Shown here in pieces: positions 9,401 to 21,248 of a stretch of 64,000 nt of DNA; positions within the stretch are counted from its first letter, which is position 1, and every line of letters begins with the position of its first letter. Under the pieces are notes generated by a model, which was not told where the DNA came from, ran no database searches, and worked only from the letters and a program-made list of their open reading frames with translations. Origin of the DNA: Paragonimus westermani (taxonomy: Eukaryota > Platyhelminthes > Trematoda > Plagiorchiida > Troglotrematidae); contig QNGE01001028.1 of NCBI GenBank assembly GCA_008508345.1, forward strand, positions 87,564 through 151,563, written 5' to 3'. The position numbers and the translations under genes were made by a program.

Positions 9401-11525
9401 ATGCATGTTTCATAAGTGAATGGTAATGTCTGTCATGATGCCTTCTCTATATTCAAATTTCATCTGTTTACACACATCTCTGTTACGATTCAGACTAGCA
9501 TCTGATTAGTGTGAGTTTTAGAGTGTTACACTAATCTGTAAAGCTGCAGTGATTCTAATGGATTTGATGGTTTGTCTTTAGGCGACTTTCCGAAGTTGCG
9601 TGATAGTGTCCAGTGTGAAGAACAGTGCGGTATTCTACACCTTTACAATCAATCTTGTAAGATATATGCTTTCAGTACTCATCGAATTAAACGGCAGTAA
9701 AAAGGCTGGTGAACGATGAATTATTGGCTTGAATCACCATCAAAAGTGTGGTTTTCTACAATTCCTATAACTCTAAAACGAACGGAAACTTTTTCCGATT
9801 AAACATAAAATTGGTGTAAAAATCGAACAGTATGTGTCTTTGCGCCCTTTGCTGGTTGTCATTGAACATGAGTAAATAACGGCCAGGTAAAATCTTTCTA
9901 CGAAAAGCTTCTACTAGTTACGGTTATAACAGTCTCACAGTCCTAACTGAATTTTCTACAATAACCTGAGGTTTTCGAACTTAATATTCCAATTATTGCA
10001 TATTGAGCACTCACTTCCTGGTCGTTTCCGTAGGGTGCTGAGTGCGAACACGGACTACCGAGGTTGTTCATGTCCATGAAACCCTGGGCAACAGATTGTT
10101 TTTCCGTGGTAGCCATTTGATACAAACACAAGTTACCGTGTGACAGCTGTGGTCACAACTCCCGGCTGGGTAAATTTATGGTGCACACAAAGAGACGCGC
10201 ATCCACCGCCGTTGTGAGCAAAAGTTCAATTACTTCTCGCAATGCATTGGTCCAAACTCTAGACCAATCCACGCTATCGGTTCATGCACATACACACGCA
10301 CTCACGGACGCGCCGTGGGACAGAGGCACAGCTGTCGATGCTGTTGGTCCGGTCGAGGGTGGTCACGTGGGCAAACTGGTCTGGTTTGCCGACTCGTCCG
10401 ATGCGTGGCCATAGGTAAAATGTGACCCACATTGAGGTACAAGTTCACTCTGTTCAAGCTATCTTCCGTGGGGAAAAACATGTCAAGTATCAAAACCGAG
10501 TTTCTTCTAAAGATTACCAAACAGAATGAATAGTGGCTTATCCTTCGAAAATAAGGCGTGGAAAGAAGTATTGTTCGGAAAATTTGTTGACAACCCAATA
10601 CAAGTTTTGCTTTACCATATTTAGAGGCCAGTTGCCGTAAAATGCTGGCAAGTAAATGGAGGCTCACAGTTATGAGTATGAGAACAGGAATGTCGCAGTC
10701 AGAGATATATGTTTATGCATATGCATGTGTGTGATGTGTGTGATAGAATGTTTACAAGATTTGCAACCTGACAAAGGGGAAGAACCTGGGTTACAAGATT
10801 TATTCCTCCAACAATCAAAACTGTTCACAATGTAACTTTACTAATCAACCATATATATACATATGTATACAATTTTCATTTTTGGCAAAATAATTCTTGT
10901 GTCCCAGGATCTCCTTTGTCAGGTTTCAAATCCTGTGAATCATCTATCACACATATTATTATTGGAATTGCCAACACACAGGTGTCTTCTTTTATGTGCC
11001 AGGTAGAAGTATATGTATGAAATGTCACCATTCCACCTTGTTATCATCTTCACTGACTCTCACCTTGTTCTATAATGGCTCCTGTAGACGTCAGTTTCGG
11101 TGAACTAAAAAGTGTTGTCACTTAACGTCACCTGAAAGTCGGTAAGTTTCGTATATGGTCTGAGTTCGATCAACGCTAAATGCCAATTCTAGGTTTCAGT
11201 ATTGAATGAACACCAAACCAGAGCTTGTGAGAATGTGGTTTGAAGAAGTGTTTTACCAAGTGATACTCAGGGGCAACTGTAGATGAACCCATCAGTTTAG
11301 TTCATTCCATTCTGCTGCTGTTTAACAGAAAAATTATGAATGTTTTCTCACTTTCACTAAAGGATTTTGATAAGCCTAAAAGAATCGGTAGACAGATAGC
11401 ACTTCAAATTCCAAACGAGTCAATCCTTTGTTCTCCAGTCATCAGTGTCTCGCAAGTTTATGAGAAATTCGGGGATGTGGATAAATGCAAATTGAACGCC
11501 AATCGTATTTGATCACACCTGGTAC
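6406..11525. other. No gene recognised
   Basis: About 5 kb of AT-rich DNA with chance-length frames only. The longest, 10,302-10,667 on the minus strand (121 codons), is about what chance produces. Short alternating TA/CA runs occur near 10,700-10,870. No RNA gene or repeat copy is recognised. Confidence 0.5.
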
Positions 11526-11529
11526 AAGC

Positions 11530-11720
11530 GTTTCGGTTGGGCCACTTCAGAAGGAAGTATTAAACTCACGTCTCTCTCTTATAAGAGGTCACCGGCATTA
11601 CATATCCTCGTCCGGAATGGAATTTACACTCCGGCCGTCGTGCTTGTGAGATCAGGGTGGTAACCACAACGTCAGTAACCTCACAAAGTCAGGACCAAAT
11701 GATCCAGTCCAAACACTTAA
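11530..11720 (-). repeat. Hammerhead SINE, old degenerate copy
   Basis: Read on the minus strand, it keeps recognisable tRNA-like sequence (plus-strand AATTTACACTCCGGCC, the B-box region), GGATATG before the hammerhead position, and AGAGAGAGACGTGAGT where the family has the stem II/GAAAC part. The CTGANGA core is lost, so the ribozyme should be inactive. Many substitutions show it is far older than the copies at 178-545 and 37.6-37.98 kb. Confidence 0.65.
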
Positions 11721-13740
11721 CCACAACCGTGTACGGTTGGTGTTCAGCTGGCCCGATGATTCCGACAGAAGTGTGAACAGAATCGCTGTTTGCAGTCCCA
11801 ACGATAATCCCGTGATCAAGACTTCTCAGTCAGTTTGAAGTTACTACATTCCGGATTTGTAGGTTGCGATCAAGTATGGGTAGTGTACAGTCTAAACTAA
11901 TCAAAACACCCGAATTTCTCATGCACGTAAACTACTTTAAGTCGGTTCAATGAAGTCACTAATTTCAGCCTAACTGAGAAGTCATTGCAAGAAGTGATTC
12001 TGTTCATTTTTCTTTCGGAATGATTGTGTAAGCTGAAAACCGTTTGCAAATGACTGTGTTAAGTGTTTGGATATAATCATTATGTCATGCGTTTTGTGAG
12101 GCCAGTAACGCTGTGGTTACCAAGTTGATCCTACGTACACTAGCACTGCGACCTCTGGTCCTCACGAGAATTTGCGTCGACATGCTCCGAGGTGCTCTCG
12201 GATATGCTCTGCTAAGAGCGAGAATTGAGTAAAGTGTTTTAATTTGAAATGGGCCAGTAAAGAGGTCTCTCTGAATGCGGAGATTGCGATAAGGGGTGGG
12301 TAACGTCCTACTAGAAACGTTCAGCATAGTTGTTTATTTACTCACATTCGATTAATCCAATTTGGCAATCCTACCTCATCACCAGTCATCACTCATTTCA
12401 TGAAGTGATCAGTTCTCTAGTTTTCGTCTCACCTTGTTTTGTATCTATGACATTTCGGGATCAAACTGATGTGGGGTTAAATAGAAAGCAGCTCACCCAC
12501 TTTCAAACTACCGCCTTACTGGATAGTTTGGTAGAAATGCCAAGTTGGCCGAAGTTTCACAGTCTGTCTGTTAACTCACGCAAATGCAATTGTTTGACAT
12601 TCTCATTCAGCCTGTTAACCAATACCCATCTTTCTTGCAATTAAAGTACCCATATGTTAGATGATTTTTGTTGAATGTCTGGGTGATATTCGGGCGTCGC
12701 CAAGACGTACTCACTACATGTTGATGGAGTGTACACTAAAAGCAGAAGGCTACCTGTATAAGCCTGACGTTCTTCTCAATCCCACGTCAGGCAGTCTGTC
12801 TAATTATGGGGGTGAGGATGCTCCTCCACTGAGTATACTGTCCAAATGCTTTTATAATCTCGGATTTTGAATTGATTTGAATTGTTTCTTGCGGTCACAG
12901 GGGCTGTGAGGTTTTGACGTGTTCCTGTGATCTCCTGGCTGTGGAGCGAGTGCTGCATATCCATATTGTGAGGAGTGTTACTTTGGTTTGACGTAAAATT
13001 CTGTCGAATTTCAAGAAGCTAATAGTCAGTAGCCTGACGGATTAATCGGGAAATGCATATAACAAAACTGTGGGAATTAATATGTGCATATTTTTGACCG
13101 GGCTAAGATGTAGATTTCGGTCGAATCTTCATAGGGCAATTCGTCAGCGGTCAGTTAGCAAATTATTCCCCACGGTAATGTATCAGTGAGTACAGTGGAA
13201 AATTTGGTATACGTTTTCAGAATTACATTGAGTATCTAAGTTCTGTGAATGTGAAGTTTCTTTTCTCAATGCATACAGCTTGTTCACAAGGTATCTCTCA
13301 TAAAATGCTTTAAGCTTTTGAGTAGACGTCAGTGCTCAGGAGATCCACATTACCATCTTCACAGATATGAGTTTTATTAGACATTTCAATCGAATCACAG
13401 ATGGCTGCATAGTTTTTATTTGGTTCGATCACGACTATTGGTTTCAAAGATCGCCTTAACATTCAGTCATTAGAACTACCGATCTGAAGGTTGATTCTTA
13501 CGAAAGTGAATTGAAACTTTCACGTACATTTTGCGTAATTTGTATGTGCACATTGTATTTTGAGCGTGGGTTATAACAAGGGATCTCTAACTAAAATCCA
13601 CTGTGCACTCCATGGAAGGCATCTCTACCTTCCAGACCATCTGACTGCCTTCGCTTAACAAATGGTTGTATTCGATGATTGCAAAGATGGCGCATTTTCT
13701 TGGACAGTGAGTAGTAAGTTCAACTTTTAGCCAGTTTTTC
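11721..13740. other. No gene recognised
   Basis: Chance-length frames only. A GC-richer stretch at 12,090-12,230 is open on both strands but matches nothing I know. Confidence 0.45.
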
Positions 13741-13764
13741 GTGTGTGTGTGTGTGTGTATATAT
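13741..13764. repeat. (GT)9 microsatellite followed by (AT)n
   Basis: Nine GT repeats run directly into ATATAT, a simple-sequence tract. Confidence 0.95.
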
Positions 13765-16700
13765 GTAGTCGAAGTCACAGGCAATACATTTTGGGCTTTG
13801 GTAGAAAGCGCTGGTTGAATTTATGGCTTTGTTAAGCCAGGCGAAGCTGCTTATTTTGTGAACACAGATGGCTGGATTGGGATTACGGAACAGCTATTTA
13901 TCGACAAGACGTTAAATCAAGTACCGTTGAACCACAAAGTCCAGCATAGGGTTGTTGTACAAGGATTATCAACTTCATTGATCTTTTTAACTTATAAAAT
14001 TTCCTACCACGAACAGTACCTTTCTCTGGCTCTGTACTGAGCCCCTTTCCTGTTGACACCAGAGCTATATAGGTGATGTCCTGTGGGTAGCGTTGATGAA
14101 GACTACCAATTTCTCTCTAGACACAGTAATCCTATCTGGAGTGAATGTTGGGTAAGTTTTCATTGGGGGTAAATTAGATCGGATGACAAGCAGGACTTAC
14201 GTAATCTGCACTTGGATAAGCTCAGTATCACTGTTCACTGAGGTTCGTACACAAAAAGTAAACTCTTCTATGACGTCTGTATATACATGGGACGAAATAC
14301 CTGGATCGATACGATGGTCCGCCACTGACAGACGGTTAATGACTGATGAGTCAAGTGCATGCCTGCGTTCAAGCAGTCTACTTCTTGACTGTTCTACCGA
14401 CTTTATGTACTTCGTTGAAACACGTCCACTGATCATCAGACCAACATTTTCGCTGGTACATCTGAAATAACTGCTCCATCCCTCAGAGTTGAATGTACGT
14501 ATCAATACTGGGAATGATACCTGTACGGTTGTTGGAAGAAAATTCCAACTTCTCAGTGGTATTCTTAAATCAGTTCGAACTCACTCGAAGCCTATCTTTG
14601 AACCACAGCGACGCTGACGATACGTTGAAGAGTCGCGATCAGTCAGATTATCAGACACAAAAATATTTCCTCAATGGTTATGGAACATTCTTTGATCATT
14701 TCTTAGAATCAAACGTAGTACTCACCTCTTTACCATACACCTGTATTCTTTGTTCATATCCGAAGTGGTTCGGGCGTCTTTGTACTCACTCTCAGTGACA
14801 GGGCCATAAAAGGGGAGGACATGTGTCGTTCGATGAAATTGTTTGTCACTCAGATGATCAGTCGAGTGCGAGAATTCTGATCTTCTAGTGTCAGACGGCG
14901 TGCTTTTCATCGATTGCTATTATCCATCTTTGCCCATGACGACGGGTCTACATGTTGATTCTGACAGTGTTGCCATCACACTGTTCTAGTCTTTTGGTTG
15001 TTCAATATAGTGATAGTGTATCGCCATCAAAAGTGGCTTTGTTTTAATGAGAGGTTTTGGAACCTGAATGATAGATGTGCAAACGTGTTTTTTGCCACCT
15101 AACACTGTTAGGAAATCTTGTCTGATTTGAAAAAACTAACATGTGCTTTTTTAATACAGGTGTCTAGTATCTCATTCTGACTACATTAGGATGACGTTAA
15201 ATTAGATTGTGTTTAATTACGATCGCTTAAGTATAAAACATTATGTACAATTTTAAGACAATCAGTCGGAACGTAACATTCTTGGGATCGTGTCAACACT
15301 GTTCCGTTTGGCGTGGTCGATGCAGAATCAATTCCTCGTCATCACTTTATAAAGAAATTCATGTAACTTGATCCAAGGAATTACTGATTGTTAACCATTC
15401 AACGAATACAATTACGATTCGGATTGAATCTGGGTTGACATCTGTCCGCGACATCTATTCTGTTTTGTAGATTGGTCACGGTTGACTATAGTTAACTGGT
15501 AAGTTAACGTTCGAAAACCCATAAGCATAGTAATATACGAATTTTAATTAATGTACCGTGTAGTGTCTTGAACCAGATAGGCGATGTGAGCTTTATGTAT
15601 AAAAATCAGCTTTGAGTTTACACTAGTACAGACTGCGTGAGTACACGGGTGTTAATTTTACTAGATTTGGTTCTGGACTCAATTCTATTCGAGCTCAAAT
15701 TCTGCTCTCTTGTGTGGTCTGAGATTGGCCAAAATGCTAAAAATGACTGATTCATATAATAGTGGACATCTTTGATTTCGCCATCTGGATATGTGGTTTA
15801 GATACAAGCGGAATATTAGCATGGGAAGTCGCGGGAAGAAACATTGACTGATACATTGAATCTGTAAATGGAACAAGGGACAACTTTTACGTACCCATGA
15901 AACTAGGTGAAACATGTACAGATCATCCGCAACACAGCAAACCACGACTAGCTGACTTAGCTGGTGTTGAATATAGATTTTTGCAATCAAATTTTCTAGC
16001 AAACAGTCAGCAGTGAAAAGAACAATAGTGGTTTCTAGGTTATTTGCCTCAGATATTAAATAAACAGGATGCTTTCAGGCCATTCTGAAGAGGCCAGATC
16101 ATGACCTTTATAAAATCCTAACTAGTTATGTTTAAATCGACCAAGATATAACCGATTTTTGTTTAGTTAGTAGATAATCGTACTTCTGATGCATTATTTT
16201 CATTGCGTACGTTTCTGTTCAAAAGTAAGAATCAATGCAGTCAATTGGAAAACTTATCTACTACACTGTGATCGGTGCCACCTACTTCATTCTGTCTATC
16301 ATCTCAGATAGGACTTTTGGCGCCAATTCGAGTAGACATACATAAGCCAAAATAACAGAGCACTTCAAATTATAGTGAACGAACAAATTCTGAAGTGACT
16401 TGCAAACAGTACGTCTCAGCTACTTAAGCAGGCTGATGTATCTTCTCATAATGCTACTTCATACGTTATTAAATTCTAATCGCCAATTGAATACTTTCAC
16501 AGCAGTTCATTATGAAAGTAAAAAAACGCCGTTAGCCAAATGGGATGGAAGTTCAGCGAATTTGAAAACAGTGGTCACCAGTTTATTGCCAAAAATCGAA
16601 TACTGTTACGTTCGAACTACTGTACTGGTCTAATGGGCATCCATGGAAAAGAATATACAGTGAATTTCTTGTTTGGCACTTTTTAAAAGCGTCTCTACTC

Positions 16701-18622
16701 TATACGAATATATGAAACGTTAACAACTGCCCGGTTCCGCAGAATTCCAAGATTAAGTGCATTGACTCAACGCCTATAGTACTGGCATCGAGTGGCAGTT
16801 GTTCCACGAAGAAGACAAAAGTGTACCTTTTCAAACGGCCTCGTTCGACTTCACGTTATGTAAGTAAACTGGTGTAAAACGCATTCTCCTTTTTCGGGAA
16901 AATGGCTCACCGAGACTTACCCGTCAATGCTGAAGTGATGATAACATGTTGTCTTGAACCGTTTACATATGTTCAGTGTTAGGACATGGTAATGAGTTGC
17001 TCACGTTATCGGGACGTGTGCGCACAACTCTTGTCTTATTGAATGGCCATTGTGCAACCAAACGAATGTCATGATGCACTTTTGTTTGTAACAGAAGAGA
17101 GCTAAATAACTGCTTGTCTGTAGGCTTGTTTTCCCACTATGCGACTGTAACATTCCAGGACTGCTAAACACTACTCTTAACAGGATCAATCCCAGGAAGC
17201 AGCGAACGAAAAAGCTGGAATGGTCTTCCGAGATGAGCAACAAACAGAAAAGTGAACACGTTTTGAATGCATGTCAAAAAGTTGTTGGTGTGAGAAGTTG
17301 ACATAAAACATCACCCTCTTCTAGAAAATCCAGAACTTTCCTTTGGAAAGCTGTTTTGTTGGACACAATATGTTATATCCAGGAGAATGTTGGAGTCGAG
17401 GGTGTTCTGCTAATTAAGTCAACACGTGCAAAACAGAAGCTCAGCCCAGTGCAAAGAACTTATTTACGCACAGCGTTTATCATCGTGGCTTACCAAGTGA
17501 TCAGTATTTGGCTTGGTAATTGTCTCACTGTGAGATATCCGTCCGTGGTCTATGTGCTCGAAACAATTAGTCATCTTCCTTTGTGCAACCCACTAGTAAC
17601 CCACAGTTTACCTTTTGGGACGAACAGTTGTTCGTCGAAGTTACGGGTAGTCCATCACCAACAATTTACACTGGTCTCATGAGGGAACAACGTCACAGTT
17701 TCTGTTGAAAAACGAGCTGGCCCGCACCACGGCGTCCACCTGAACAATCATTGGTGTGAAAAAGTGGGGGTTATTTAACGCTATCGGTGAAACGGGTAAG
17801 CAGAAGACAGCCATGCGGTTTGGACAAGTAAGAGGAGTAGTGAACGATCATCTCCGAAAGACGAACAAATTTCCATATGCTAAAGGGAGATATCGGATAA
17901 CTAATTTCCTAGACGTTTGTGCATCTACGAGATGGAGTGCTCTGCATACCAACCGTGGGCGCTTTGATAGAAGCCACAAACTTTATCTGAAGATAGTTGT
18001 GCGAGGATGTTTGTATGTAGTTATGCTTCCAGTGTCTCTTGAAATCAATCTAGGTGTTATGACGAACTTCGTTTGCAAACTTAGACATCCCCTTTATTTT
18101 TGCATTAAGTTTAAACACCGGCTACACACCCTTAACACAATATTAACTAAAGCTTCAGGAAAGCACTTGATGAATCTACATTTTATCTAAACTGTTCCTA
18201 AATGAGGCCATTACATACTAACACATAACTGACAGTAAGGCACGAATCTCAAAATCATAGTCAAATTTCACTTTTAGCCCACATGGGATGAGCTGAAAAC
18301 GTATTGCATACACACTTTGTAATATTATTTGGGTCTTCCCCCTAAATGGTTGTCAGTTTCCTGGACTTTTCTATATTAAGCGTTAGACGTACGTTGTGTG
18401 TTTTCTTTTCTTGTCAAAACAATACTGTCGCTAACTTAACGCTACTCGGTGGCTGTTAAAAGTTTGATGGCAGCTTCACTCATTTGATACAGCGCACAAA
18501 ACGTCGAAAACTCAAGGCAGAAACAAATCCATGAAACTGCTTATTTGTGGCACGAAGATGCAGGACAACATTGAAATTTCTTCATTGCTCAAGCCAATGC
18601 GGGACGAACTGGAAAACCTGAC
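13765..18622. other. No gene recognised
   Basis: Several adjacent frames of 95-144 codons (14,183-14,798 and 17,756-18,190 plus; 14,197-14,505 minus) overlap on opposite strands and have no motif. None exceeds chance length. An ADDT string near 14,616 is not surrounded by RT motifs. Confidence 0.45.
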
Positions 18623-18646
18623 TTGAAATTGAAATTGAAATTGAAA
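18623..18646. repeat. (TTGAAA)4 hexamer tandem repeat
   Basis: Four exact TTGAAA units, followed by TATA. A simple-sequence repeat without coding frame or gene context. Confidence 0.9.
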
Positions 18647-19138
18647 TATATTAGATCAGTTGTCCAGTTGTATTTTGCAAAACACAAAACTGACCGTAGT
18701 CATCTTAATATCAATTTGAAAATTAAACACTTATCAGAAGATTTACGACGCATAGATAAAGACAGATTTTTTTTCCAAATATTTTAGAATCATGACTATC
18801 TCAACATCCGAAAATGACACGTTTTATTGAACGTAGAATACAGAGATCGGGGCTGACTCTAAATTTGCGAAAAAATTCATGTTTAAGTAAATACACTACT
18901 CACGAATAGCTAATAGGTAGGAAACAGTCATTCTTAATGTAGTTCATTTCGGTATATTCATCAGTGAAATCTATGCCGATAACTTCGTCATTACTGTTTT
19001 CAACAAATGATAGTATTTTTTCTGCTATATGGAACTGAAATCGATAGACTTCGAAGTATTACAATCAAGCCGCGTTCCTGGGATTTAACGTTGCCGTTTA
19101 TCGAGTTGGTACAGCGTACCTGTTGTGTTCTGAAGTTT
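18647..19138. other. No gene recognised
   Basis: AT-rich with no supported feature. Confidence 0.5.
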
Positions 19139-19154
19139 GCGCGCGCGCGCGCGC
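19139..19154. repeat. (GC)8 tract
   Basis: Sixteen bases of alternating GC in AT-rich surroundings. Such tracts can adopt Z-DNA under supercoiling. A CACGTG E-box-like hexamer follows at about 19,157. Confidence 0.9.
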
Positions 19155-20654
19155 AGCACGTGTGCGTCCGTCTGAAGACGTTGTATGTATGATTCATAGG
19201 ACGTAGCACTGTGGTACCCCAGTTATTCTTTACTTGGTAGGCTCTCTCCGACTGTCCTGTGATTACCTACGGTTGAGTATTTAGTCCCATGCCTTTCTTG
19301 TCCCGTTGTTTATTCTGCAGTTGCGTATGCATGTTAATGAACAGAACTACTGTAGACTGCTCTTTTAGCCCTGATCTAGACAAACCCTTAAAATCGAAGA
19401 GCCTACGTCGCCGTCACTGACTCAACACAACAGCCAGCTGGATCGCTTTCATTTACTTGGACTGAGTTATAACCCCGTACTTTTATGTTATCAGTATTCA
19501 CACCGAGTAACGTGTAAAATTGTATCATACAGGAACAGTGAAATTGCCTGTTCATAAGCATTAACAGCCATTTAACAGACTGCTCTCAATTTACGCATGT
19601 GAACCTAACCTCAGTTTCTTGTTTAAGAGTTGTGAGATGCATGAGACATTTCAACAAACTCTTTGGCGTTATCGAAATGCCAGTTGCAGTTGGTGCCACG
19701 GTAGATTAATAAAGCAACCACAATGTTGTAATAGCCCTGCCTGTCAAAATTGGAGACAGGGACACCTGAATGATGAGCAGTCACAGGATCACAGAATCAC
19801 GAAAACACTTACCAAAGAGATGAAGAATACAGCAGACAACGGTATCAAAGAGAACAAGGGGGGGTGAGAAATAATTCCGGACATGATAAAATTTGTGCTA
19901 GCATTTGCTGATCGGCTATTGGTTATAATTTTAAGGTGGTAGTGCAGGTAATTCACAAAAAGCGTAATGTAGCAATGAGGATCACCAGTTCCATAAAGGT
20001 TGTTGATGGGAAGGTTGGGGCCAGCTTGCGATGTTTTCAGAGGAGATAACAAACAATCACTATCCCGGGTGTCTGATTACTGATACACTGTAGAATCTGT
20101 CTTGCAGATGCTCATTACATCATGAACCCAGCATTAAGAGCTCGCTCATATATAAATTTGTCTCAACCTGTGGGAGTTAACTTTCTCAGTTACCCTTTCT
20201 GGAACTAGCAAACTTGTGGGGCGTTACGGAAGCACTGTGGAAACCCAGTTGCTACTAGCTCATAAAAGTTCGTGTCTTATGAAAAAATCTGTGATACCTC
20301 ATACCTTCTTGAATTAAAACTGGCAATCCCAGCCTGCTCGAAATGACTGTGCCTGTTTGGTTAAAGACAGTTGTTGGCAAATTTTACAGCTTTGGGGGAA
20401 CATCGTGAGTGAAGAGGTATGTGCGAAGTTCTACGTGTCTGTAAGCTGTATATTATGAAGCGAGTTACCTACTGTTAATCACAAGTATTACAGACTATTT
20501 TGTTTAACAGTTTTCCACCTTCTTATTGTTTACTTCATATTACTGGTTTACACAGTTGAGCTTCACGAGGTTGTATGGAAAAATGTGATATTTAAATTTT
20601 TGCACCCCAAGATAACAGGTGGAGCCAACGGACAACCGAAAACTTTTAAATATA
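19155..20654. other. No gene recognised; contains an interleaved inverted-repeat pair
   Basis: Chance-length frames only. The right end holds two inverted-repeat blocks in interleaved order (20,584-20,606 and 20,645-20,671), described among the findings. Confidence 0.45.
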
Positions 20655-21248
20655 TCACAGCGGTGCAAAAAACGAATAAAATTGAAAGAACAGTTTGGAA
20701 GGTTTAATTTTTAATATATGAATCTGAAAGATTCTTTTGTGGTGGAAATGTTTGACAAAGTAACGCCCGGAAGATTTATTGCAAGAGGATAATGGAAAAA
20801 CGTATGCAGATTCAACGTTAAACCTCCACTTTTCACTCGAGGTCATCCAGGCTCGATTGACTACTGCAGAAACAAAGATGGATTTTGAAAAGTGAATACG
20901 TGATTGTCCAAGGTTGAAAACTTTTAAACAGGAGATGACCTTGCGTGTGACGTTTAGAGTGTTTGCCGTCTGAAGGTGCAAAGACTGGTGTAGCCTGAGG
21001 CTTTTCGGAATTTCTCGTGTCCATTGAATGTTGAGAGATGGATGTCTATTTTTCTGTACGTCTGACTGTGTAGTATATATGAAACCAATTTTCGGAGCAA
21101 TGTAGTTCCCGTTTCTGAGAGCCCCGCATCCCTCATATTCCATAGTCAGTTGTGAATCTATCACCAGGTATGTTTTGATAGAACACTTACTATTTAGACA
21201 GACAAAGTTTTCAAAAGTTTGTTTCAGACTCAATACATTTATAACCAA
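20655..21248 (-). CDS. Unassigned open frame, 197 codons
   Basis: The longest open frame of the window. It begins with TTG; the first in-frame ATG lies about 35 codons in. No family, signal peptide or membrane segment is recognised. By length alone it would be expected roughly 0.04 times by chance here, which is suggestive but not decisive. The product would be basic, rich in Ser, Lys, Phe and Asn, and looks like AT-rich sequence translated. It could be a large exon, an old repeat or chance. Confidence 0.15.
   Translation of the reverse strand: MVINVLSLKQTFENFVCLNSKCSIKTYLVIDSQLTMEYEGCGALRNGNYIAPKIGFIYTTQSDVQKNRHPSLNIQWTREIPKSLRLHQSLHLQTANTLNVTRKVISCLKVFNLGQSRIHFSKSIFVSAVVNRAWMTSSEKWRFNVESAYVFPLSSCNKSSGRYFVKHFHHKRIFQIHILKIKPSKLFFQFYSFFAPL

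Noticed and set aside
10302..10667. 121-codon minus-strand frame as a gene
   Set aside because: Chance length, no motif, and overlaps an equally unsupported plus-strand frame.
14344..14365. CTGATGAGTC as a hammerhead core
   Set aside because: No GAAA with a paired stem II follows.
14493..14798. ADDT in an open frame as a reverse transcriptase
   Set aside because: No other RT motif lies before or after it in any frame; length is as expected by chance.
17756..18190. 144-codon plus-strand frame as a gene
   Set aside because: GTG start, no motif, and about one such frame is expected by chance in a window of this size.
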